The notes beneath the pieces were generated by a model, which did no database searches, had not been told where the DNA came from, and saw only the letters and a program-made list of their open reading frames with translations. From JAEUJM01 sp964635055 (GTDB lineage Bacteria > Actinomycetota > Acidimicrobiia > Acidimicrobiales > DATDAH01): DNA of 64,000 nucleotides. Shown here piece by piece: positions 42,580 through 49,423 of this stretch. The position numbers and the translations under genes were made by a program. Positions within the stretch are counted from its first letter, which is position 1, and each line of letters starts with the position of its first letter. Location: assembly GCA_964635055.1 (NCBI GenBank), contig CAZWMT010000009.1, positions 86,423 to 150,422 of the forward strand, in the 5' to 3' direction.

Positions 42580-43596
42580 ATGGCTGGCGGTGGGGTCCAA
42601 GGGGGCAGGGTCTACGGCGGGAGGTTCGAGCTCGAGGAGCAGGTTGCGACAGGCGCCGTGTCGTGGTGCTTCCGGGCGATGGATCGCAAGCACGTCGTCC
42701 CCGTCCGCCTCGAAGTGCTCGTCCCCGACGATGGGCAGCAATCGCCGTTCGGTGACTTGCAGGCGGCCGCCGCCATCGACCACCGGAACGTGGCCCGCAC
42801 GCTCGCCGCGGGGCGTGACCACGGGAGCTGGTTCCTGGCCACCGAGTGGGTGGAGGGCCGTCCCCTCGACCAGGTGATCGGCGCGGACCCGAGCCCGTCG
42901 CCCGAGCGCCTCGCGGGGCTCACTGCGGATCTGATCGACGGGGTCGCGGCGGCGCACCGATGCGGTGTCGTCCACGGCGCCCTCACACCCGACCGGGTCA
43001 TCATGGCCCCCGACGGACGGCTCCGGATCACCGGCTTCGGGCTCGGTGCCGCGGTCGAGGGGTCGACCTCGCCATCCGCCTCCGGGGACCTGCGTGCCGT
43101 GGGCGTGCTCGTGCGGGACGTCGCTGGCGAGCATGGCGTGTCGCCGGGGCTCGACGTGGTGGTGGATCGGCTGCTCGACGGCAGCTACGGGTCCGCTCCA
43201 GAGGCACGTGAGGCGTTGCACGAGCTGACCGGCGACGAGCGCACCATCGATGGCCGGGCCGAAGTGACGGACCCGGGACGGCCACGCTGGGTGAAGGCCG
43301 TCTCCGCGTTGCTCGTGCTGGTGATCATCGGCGGCGTCGGTCTGTTCCTGTCGGGCCGGTTGGGCCTCCGCGAGCCCAGCCGTCCTCGGGTCGAGGTTCC
43401 TGAGCTCGTGGGCCTCTCCCAGGACGAAGCGGTCGGTCTCCTCGACGCCGCGGCCCTGCAGGCCAACATCCAGGTCAAGACCAGCGCGGACGCGCCGCGG
43501 GACGAGGTGGTCGGCCAGGACCCGGCCCCGGGCACGACGGTGCGACAAGGCGACCAGGTGACGGTGGTGGTGAGCGCCGGGCGGGAGGGCCCGTAG
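42580..43596 (+). CDS. Pseudokinase with membrane helix and one PASTA domain
   Basis: A 338-residue protein with a degraded Ser/Thr kinase domain (residues 15-225). The VAVK lysine is Arg43 (VPVRLEVL), HRD is HGA at 132-134 with TPDR following, and DFG is GFG at 152-154, so ATP-dependent catalysis is not expected. A membrane helix (VSALLVLVIIGGVGLFL) and a single complete PASTA domain follow (VPELVGLSQDEAVGLLDAA to GTTVRQGDQVTVVVS). It may sense cell-wall fragments. It is immediately upstream of the surface-protein genes. Confidence 0.88.
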   Translation: MAGGGVQGGRVYGGRFELEEQVATGAVSWCFRAMDRKHVVPVRLEVLVPDDGQQSPFGDLQAAAAIDHRNVARTLAAGRDHGSWFLATEWVEGRPLDQVIGADPSPSPERLAGLTADLIDGVAAAHRCGVVHGALTPDRVIMAPDGRLRITGFGLGAAVEGSTSPSASGDLRAVGVLVRDVAGEHGVSPGLDVVVDRLLDGSYGSAPEAREALHELTGDERTIDGRAEVTDPGRPRWVKAVSALLVLVIIGGVGLFLSGRLGLREPSRPRVEVPELVGLSQDEAVGLLDAAALQANIQVKTSADAPRDEVVGQDPAPGTTVRQGDQVTVVVSAGREGP

Positions 43597-43601
43597 CCCG
43601 A

Positions 43602-43619
43602 TCGAAACCGAGTCGAAGC
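43602..43619 (+). promoter_or_regulatory. Candidate SARP-binding direct repeat (site 1)
   Basis: Heptamers TCGAAAC (43602) and TCGAAGC (43613) are spaced by exactly 11 bp, 50 bp before the adhesin GTG. Streptomyces SARP regulators bind TCGAGxx-type heptamers with this spacing. A nearly identical block lies at 47818. A SARP-type regulator is encoded at 49420. Confidence 0.6.
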
Positions 43620-43668
43620 CCGGCGACGGGAACCTGGGACCCGAATCCACGACGGAGAGGGGCCGACG

Positions 43669-46161
43669 GTGCGGACACCGCGAGCGGGCACGTCATCCCG
43701 CGCCGTGGCGCGCCTCGGCATCGCCCTCGTGATCGTCGGCCTCCTCGCCACCGCCGGCGGCGTGTTCGCCACGACCTCGGATTCGGCCGTCACGGGAGAC
43801 GCCAGCCTCGAGAGCGGTGAGGTCGCCACCGGTCCGCTGGCGGGGATCGGCGACCGGGTGTGGGACGACCAGGACCACGACGGTCTGCAGGACCTGGGCG
43901 AGCCGGGTCTCGACGCGGTGACGGTCACGCTCCTCGACGCCACCGGTGCACCGGTGACCGTCGACGGCAACGGCGCTGCGCTCGGTCCGCAGACGACGTC
44001 CGGTGGCGGCGCCTACCACTTCGCCGACCTCTCGCCAGGTACCTACCTCGTGCGGTTCTCCGGCCTTGCGCCGGGCGCGGTGCTCACCGTCCAGGGGGGC
44101 GCGCCGGGCGACGGGACCGACTCCGACCCCGACCCGGCCAGGGGCACCACGGGTGACGTCGTGCTCGCTTCGGGGGAGGACGACGTCACGATCGACGCCG
44201 GGGTCTTCACCCCCGCACCGTCCTTGGCGCTCGAGAAGCGGGTGCAGGGTGGCGACGCCGACACCGCGCCGGGGCCGACGCTGGCCGTCGGCAGCACGGC
44301 CACCTTCGACTACCTGGTGACCAACACCGGGAACGATCCGCTCGCCGCATTGACGGTCACCGACGACCGGGGCGTCGTCGTCTCCTGCCCCCAGAACACG
44401 GTCGGCCTGGGTGAGACGGTCACGTGTACGGGCTCCGACACCGTCGTCGCCGGCCCGTACACCAACGTGGGCACGGCGCGCGCCGAGGGCGCGACCTCGG
44501 GCACCGTCGCGTCCGCCGAGGACCCGGCCCACTACCTCGGGGTGCAGGCGGCGCTCGACCTGGAGAAGCAGGTGAACGGCCACGACGCCGATTCGGCCGC
44601 CGACCCGCTCCAGATCGATGCGGGCGAAGCGGTGACCTTCACCTTCGCCGTCACGAACACCGCGACAGAAGACGTCGAAGGGATCGCGTTGAGCGACCTG
44701 GCCACAGGGCCGGTCACCTGTCCGGCTACGACGCTGGCAGCAGGCACCGCCATGGAATGCACCGCCGCCGCCGGCACCGCGGCCGCGGGGCTGCACACGA
44801 ACGTCGCGACCGTCTCGGGCACGGGACGGGAGACGGCGACCGTGGCCGGCGCCACCGACTCGGCCAGCTACTTCGGTGTCGAGGCGCGCATGAGCCTGCT
44901 GAAGGAGGCCTTCGACCCCGGCTCCGGTGGGTACCGGGACGCCGACAGCGTGAGCGGATCACCTGGTTCGAACGACGGCGTCCCGGCGACGATCGCGTCG
45001 GGTGCCGCCGCCACCTTCCGGCTCAGCCTCGCCAACGGCGGGAACGCCCCGCTCTCCGGTGTGACCGTCCTCGATCCGTCGTGCGACGCGGATCCGGCGC
45101 TGGCCAGTGGCGACGGCGGGGTCGTCGGCACCCTCGATGTCGGCGAGACGTGGCTCCTGGCCTGCGAAACGACCCACGTGACGAGCGCGTTCACGAACGC
45201 GGCCACCGCATCTTCCGGCGACATCGAGGCCAGCGAGACCGCCCGCGTGGAGGTCGTCTCGGGTACGGCCGGCGTGGCGATCACCAAGAAGGTGATGGAT
45301 CCCACCACCGGTCAATTCGGCGAGGACGCAACGGTCGTCTCCGGGCAGCCGGCCACGTTCCGTCTCCGGGTCACCAACACGGGTGACCTCCCGCTCTCGA
45401 ACATCGCGGTGAGCGACCCGCTCGCCCCGTCCTGCGCCCGGACGTTCCTCGGACCCCTGGCGGCAGGAACCTCCACCCCGGCGTGGACCTGCGCGTCGGC
45501 CGCGGTCAGCGCCGACTTCACCAACACCGCTTCGGTCACGGCCGTGCCCTCGGGCAGCGGCGATCCGGTGACCGCCACCGACACCGCGATGGTGGCGGTG
45601 GTCGTGCCGGGGGCAGCCGATCTGTCGCTCGAGAAGGCACTGGAGAGCAACAACTCGGAACTGGCGCGTTGGCGGCTCACGGTGACCAACCTCGGACCCG
45701 GCCCCGCCGGCGGCCCGATCGTCGTGGAAGACGACCTTCCGCAGGGCCTCACGTACCAGAGTGCGACCGGCAGTGGCTGGGCCTGCGCCGCCGACGGCCC
45801 GGTCACGTGCACCCACGCCGCCGGCCTCGCCGAGGGAGAGGTGACGTCGGTCCTGCTCACCACGGGTGTCGACGCCGGCATCGGGGGCGACGTGCGCAAC
45901 ACGGCGGTGCTCGCCGGCGGGGCCGACTCGAACGCCGTGAACGACAGCGGCGCCGCCGTCCTCTCCATCGATCAGGGCGCCACGACGACAACGACGACGG
46001 AACCGGGCGGGAGTGGAGGCTCGGCCGGCGCCGGGGGTCCGCTGCCCACCACCGGCACCGAGATCGCCGGCCTAGTGGTCGCCGGCGTCGCCACGGTCGC
46101 CCTCGGTGCCCTGCTGCTCTGGTCCGGTCGCCGCCGGCGCCGCACACCGGAGGCGACATGA
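43669..46161 (+). CDS. LPXTG-anchored surface adhesin with SdrD-B and DUF11-type repeats
   Basis: An 830-residue cell-surface protein. The N-terminal export signal runs into GVFATTSDSAVTGDASLESG, the same pattern as the fibre protein at 47923. One SdrD B-like domain follows (IGDRVWDDQDHDGLQDLGEP, YHFADLSPGTYLVRF). Four DUF7507-type Ig repeats and one DUF11 domain come next (LSLEKALESNNSELA). The end is a classic sorting signal: LPTTG (46042-46056), a hydrophobic helix and RRRRR. No sortase is encoded in the window. The GTG start at 43669 lies after a candidate SARP site. Confidence 0.88.
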   Translation: MRTPRAGTSSRAVARLGIALVIVGLLATAGGVFATTSDSAVTGDASLESGEVATGPLAGIGDRVWDDQDHDGLQDLGEPGLDAVTVTLLDATGAPVTVDGNGAALGPQTTSGGGAYHFADLSPGTYLVRFSGLAPGAVLTVQGGAPGDGTDSDPDPARGTTGDVVLASGEDDVTIDAGVFTPAPSLALEKRVQGGDADTAPGPTLAVGSTATFDYLVTNTGNDPLAALTVTDDRGVVVSCPQNTVGLGETVTCTGSDTVVAGPYTNVGTARAEGATSGTVASAEDPAHYLGVQAALDLEKQVNGHDADSAADPLQIDAGEAVTFTFAVTNTATEDVEGIALSDLATGPVTCPATTLAAGTAMECTAAAGTAAAGLHTNVATVSGTGRETATVAGATDSASYFGVEARMSLLKEAFDPGSGGYRDADSVSGSPGSNDGVPATIASGAAATFRLSLANGGNAPLSGVTVLDPSCDADPALASGDGGVVGTLDVGETWLLACETTHVTSAFTNAATASSGDIEASETARVEVVSGTAGVAITKKVMDPTTGQFGEDATVVSGQPATFRLRVTNTGDLPLSNIAVSDPLAPSCARTFLGPLAAGTSTPAWTCASAAVSADFTNTASVTAVPSGSGDPVTATDTAMVAVVVPGAADLSLEKALESNNSELARWRLTVTNLGPGPAGGPIVVEDDLPQGLTYQSATGSGWACAADGPVTCTHAAGLAEGEVTSVLLTTGVDAGIGGDVRNTAVLAGGADSNAVNDSGAAVLSIDQGATTTTTTEPGGSGGSAGAGGPLPTTGTEIAGLVVAGVATVALGALLLWSGRRRRRTPEAT

Positions 46162-47795
46162 CTCCTCGCAGGCCTTGCACGCACCTGACCCTCGGAGCCG
46201 CACACCGCAAGGGTGCCGCTCTGTTCACGGTGGGTGGACTGCTGGCCGGCCTCCTCTTCACGAGGTACGCGCTCGGCGACACCGACGACCTCAGGCCGCC
46301 AGACCTGCGCACCGGCACCACCGCCTCGGCCACCAACAACCTCAACTGCGAGAACGACGCCCTCTACTCGGCCGACGACACCGCCGAGCCCTCGGCGGCG
46401 ACGCTCACCCTCACGGACCCGGCGCCCGGAGCGACGATCACCCGCTACGTCTGCCTCCGCAATTTCGGTGAGGAGGACGCCGCCCTGAGTTTGGCGGTGG
46501 TCGGCGTCGAGAGCCTTGATCCCACCTGCAGCCCGGGTGAAGCCGCACATGACGCGACGTGCGGTGGCAATGCCGCCGGCGAGCTCCATCGCGACATCAC
46601 GACCGACGTGCAACGGATCCCGGGCGACCGCTGCGACAACGCCATCACGGACGCGGCGGTCACCGTCAACCCCATCGCGAACCAGACCGGGCTCGCCATC
46701 CCCGGTGGCGGCACGCAGGTCGCTGCTGACGCCGGCTGCCTCAAGGTGACCGTCACCTACCCCGCGGCCACCTCGAGCGCGCACGAGACGGCCAACCAGA
46801 GCGACACGCTGCGATGGCGATTCCGGTTCGACTCGACGAATGCGCTGCCCCTCGACGGCGGCGCCGAGCCGACCTACGCCCACGGCCCGATGCAGACGCC
46901 GCCGAACCAGTCGGCGATCACGCTGGCCCACTGGGCCCCGGGCCTGAACACCGACGAGTTCACCCCGCAGGGCCTCGCCCGCGTCCCCGCGGCCGCGAGC
47001 CCGTACGGCGTGGACACCCTGATGGTCGCCGGCTACTACAAGGCCCGTAACCCGCTCAGCTGCACGATCTACGCGGCGAACGAGGCCACCGGTGCGGAAC
47101 TGGACCGGTACGACGTGCCGGCCAGTTCTGGTTGCGACCACAGCGACGGCGTGGTCTACGACCCGAGCTCAGCGAGCCTGTGGCTCGCCTCAGACCTGAC
47201 CGCCGGAGCCAGGATCCACCGGATCCTTCTGAGTGGCTTCGCGTCGAACAGCGCTGCGGCCCTCGACAAGACGCTCTTGATGCCGAGTGGAGACGCTTCG
47301 AACTACGTCACCCGCCAGGCCACCGGCACGTTCACGCGCCAAGGGGGCGGTGCGCTCGTCACCTGCCCGTGCCTCATCCTCGGTGACTACGCCACGTCGG
47401 GCAGCCCCTTCCTCCGGCGCTACCCGCTGAGCTACCTCAACAGCGCGGCCAACACCTCGACCATCGCCTCGAGCGAACGGTCCGTGACCGTGACCACGCC
47501 CTTGTACGTCCAAGGGGCAGCGGTCGACGCCTCGGGCAACCTCTGGACGTCGTCTAGCTATTGGGGCGGCACCCACCCGCTGAACGGGCGGCTCTCCAAC
47601 CTGGGGGCGGCGGCGTCGGGTACGCCGAGCGGCACGCACTACCGGTTCGTGCGGGGGATGGAGGGCATCGACTTCTCGGGCAGCGCCGTCTGGGGCGTCT
47701 CCGAGCGGGGATCAGCAGGACTGCTCGGCGACTTCTTCCCGCTCCTCTTCCGGGCCACCCCCAGCTCGTTGCTGTCCAGCACCGAACCGCCCTGA
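46158..47795 (+). CDS. TasA-like domain fused to a propeller-like domain
   Basis: A 545-residue exported protein. One membrane segment or signal (LFTVGGLLAGLLFTRYALG) precedes a domain (about residues 50-230) that parallels the fibre protein at 47923. Both share RYVCLRN/RYMCIYN, a CSxGEA...TCGG block, AGELHRDIT/AGELANDVT, and DAGCLKVTVTY/DAACIKVQVDY. The remaining 310 residues look like a six-bladed-type propeller (GVVYDPSSASLWLASDL, GAAVDASGNLWTSSSYW). The ATG overlaps the adhesin stop (ATGA), so it is translationally coupled. Confidence 0.75.
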   Translation: MTPRRPCTHLTLGAAHRKGAALFTVGGLLAGLLFTRYALGDTDDLRPPDLRTGTTASATNNLNCENDALYSADDTAEPSAATLTLTDPAPGATITRYVCLRNFGEEDAALSLAVVGVESLDPTCSPGEAAHDATCGGNAAGELHRDITTDVQRIPGDRCDNAITDAAVTVNPIANQTGLAIPGGGTQVAADAGCLKVTVTYPAATSSAHETANQSDTLRWRFRFDSTNALPLDGGAEPTYAHGPMQTPPNQSAITLAHWAPGLNTDEFTPQGLARVPAAASPYGVDTLMVAGYYKARNPLSCTIYAANEATGAELDRYDVPASSGCDHSDGVVYDPSSASLWLASDLTAGARIHRILLSGFASNSAAALDKTLLMPSGDASNYVTRQATGTFTRQGGGALVTCPCLILGDYATSGSPFLRRYPLSYLNSAANTSTIASSERSVTVTTPLYVQGAAVDASGNLWTSSSYWGGTHPLNGRLSNLGAAASGTPSGTHYRFVRGMEGIDFSGSAVWGVSERGSAGLLGDFFPLLFRATPSSLLSSTEPP

Positions 47796-47817
47796 GCGGT
47801 CCGGCTCCGAAACCCGA

Positions 47818-47846
47818 TCGAAGCCGGATCGAAGCCCCCTCGGGTG
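47818..47846 (+). promoter_or_regulatory. Candidate SARP-binding direct repeat (site 2)
   Basis: TCGAAGC at 47818 and 47829, with a weaker TCGGGTG at 47840, are all spaced by 11 bp. The surrounding 24 bases (47813-47836) match 43597-43620 at 21 positions. It lies 77 bp or more before the fibre-protein ATG, suggesting a second promoter under the same control as the adhesin. Confidence 0.62.
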
Positions 47847-47922
47847 ACGATCGGCAGTGGCGGGGGACGGACCCCTCGTCTTGGACAACCAAGTCGAGCA
47901 ACGCTCGAGGAAGAGGGGAATC

Positions 47923-48636
47923 ATGCAGCGCAAGAGGGGCATCGCCCTACTGGCATCCGGGGTCCTGCTGGCCACGGTGTCGCTGGCCGGCGTCTTCGCC
48001 GCCACCAACGACACCGCCACCACCGGCGACCTGTCGATCGAGTCGGGGACGGCGTCGGTCGTCGACCTCCAGATCGGCGGCAACTTCTCGACCTCGGCGA
48101 GCCACGACTGCCAGCCGGGTAGCGGCACCGCACCCACGTACACCGACGACCTGACCACGCCGTTCTTCACCATGACGGGTGCGGGGCCGACCAACGCGGC
48201 CGGCAACGAGATCCGCTACATGTGCATCTACAACAACGGCAGCGTCGATGCCACCATGACCGCCGACTTCATCAACGGCACCGACACCGAGACGGGCTGC
48301 TCCGCCGGTGAGGCGGGTGCCGGCGACACCACCTGCGGCACCGCGGGCAACACCGCCGGTGAGCTGGCCAACGACGTGACCGTGACCCTGACCGCCGTCG
48401 ACGGTGACACCTGCGCCGGCACCGTCACCGGCCCGTCCGTGTCGCACGACATGAACGACACGGCGACGCCGCTGAGCCTCAAGAACTTCGGCAGCCCCGA
48501 CAACGTCCTCGATGCCGGCGACGCCGCCTGCATCAAGGTCCAGGTGGACTACGACGACGGGGTCAGCAGCGGCACCGAGCTGTTCAACCAGACCGACAAG
48601 GCCACGATCCAGATCCGCTACAACGGGGCGGTCTGA
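47923..48636 (+). CDS. TasA/CalY-family fibre protein
   Basis: A 237-residue exported protein of the SipW-dependent (TasA/camelysin) type. The signal is RKRGIALLASGVLLATVSLA with the following GVFAATNDTATTGDLSIESG, matching the SipW-type cleavage context where the mature chain starts after Ala with Thr/Asn and Asp nearby. The mature part is beta-rich with Cys pairs (CQPG, MCIYN, CSAG, TCGT, CAG, CIKV). It would assemble into extracellular fibres. AAGAGGGG precedes the ATG. The next gene but one structure is a SipW-like peptidase. Confidence 0.8.
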   Translation: MQRKRGIALLASGVLLATVSLAGVFAATNDTATTGDLSIESGTASVVDLQIGGNFSTSASHDCQPGSGTAPTYTDDLTTPFFTMTGAGPTNAAGNEIRYMCIYNNGSVDATMTADFINGTDTETGCSAGEAGAGDTTCGTAGNTAGELANDVTVTLTAVDGDTCAGTVTGPSVSHDMNDTATPLSLKNFGSPDNVLDAGDAACIKVQVDYDDGVSSGTELFNQTDKATIQIRYNGAV

Positions 48637-48668
48637 GTCACCGGCTGAGCCGAAGGACACGCAAGGGA

Positions 48669-48704
48669 GGTCGGCCGGTCCCGGGTCCCCGGGGCCGGCC
48701 GACC
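48669..48704 (+). terminator. Strong hairpin between the fibre gene and sipW-like gene
   Basis: Perfect 10-bp arms GGTCGGCCGG/CCGGCCGACC enclose a further CCGGG/CCCGG stem. It lies between the fibre stop (48636) and the signal-peptidase ATG (48755). It could act as a partial terminator, making the fibre protein more abundant than the peptidase. Confidence 0.6.
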
Positions 48705-48754
48705 CGCGTGAGGACAGGGCAGGAAGCGGGACAGGGAGCAGCGAGGGGAAGCCG

Positions 48755-49423
48755 ATGGGTGCACCGGTGAAGCGAAGGGGGTCGACGACAAGCGGCGGGG
48801 TGGGCTCCGCGCTCGCCGTCGTGGGGATGGTGGTGATGCTCCCCGCCGCCGCACTCATCGTCGGCGTGTGGCTGGCGGGCTGGCACTTCGCCGTGGTGCG
48901 CACGGGCAGCATGGCGCCCGGCATGCCCGCCGGGTCGCTCGCCGTGGTGAGCCCGGTCACGGCGGCCGAGGTGGCGTCGGGCACGGTGATCGAGTTCGTG
49001 GACCCCGAGGTGGAGGGCAGGCTCGTCACGCACCGCGTGGTCGAGGTGCGGCGGGGTGAGGGAGGCGAGCTGTTCTTCCAGACCAAGGGTGATGCCAACG
49101 ACGCCGAAGACAGCTACCCGGTACCGGCGGCGAACGTGCGGGGCGAGGTCCGGTGGCACGTGTCGGGGCTCGGACGGCTGCTCGTCTACTTCCGTCCGCC
49201 GTGGTCGTTGATGTTCGTGATCGCCCCGCTCCTGCTCTGGTTCGGGGCCCGGGCGTTGCGCGAACCCGAACCGGAGCGGTCAACCCGCTCCACCCGCCCG
49301 ACCGCCTCCGCTCGCCCCTGTCTCGACTGCCCGGCACCGGTCGAGCCGCTCGACCGGTACTGTCGGCGTTGCGGTGCTCGCCAACTCCGGGCCACCGGGG
49401 ACCGTGAGCTGGTCGGATCGTGA
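48755..49423 (+). CDS. SipW-like signal peptidase I with C-terminal zinc ribbon
   Basis: A 222-residue membrane peptidase of the archaeal/ER (Ser-His) type. The catalytic Ser is in VRTGSMAPGMPAGS (Ser52), the His in VTHRVVEV (His93), and the Asp region in TKGDANDAED. N- and C-terminal membrane helices flank the catalytic part. After the second helix comes a cytoplasm-side tail with four Cys in CLDC (189, 192) and CRRC (203, 206), a zinc-ribbon pattern unusual for SipW. It should process the nearby TasA-like proteins. Its stop overlaps the regulator start. Confidence 0.87.
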   Translation: MGAPVKRRGSTTSGGVGSALAVVGMVVMLPAAALIVGVWLAGWHFAVVRTGSMAPGMPAGSLAVVSPVTAAEVASGTVIEFVDPEVEGRLVTHRVVEVRRGEGGELFFQTKGDANDAEDSYPVPAANVRGEVRWHVSGLGRLLVYFRPPWSLMFVIAPLLLWFGARALREPEPERSTRSTRPTASARPCLDCPAPVEPLDRYCRRCGARQLRATGDRELVGS

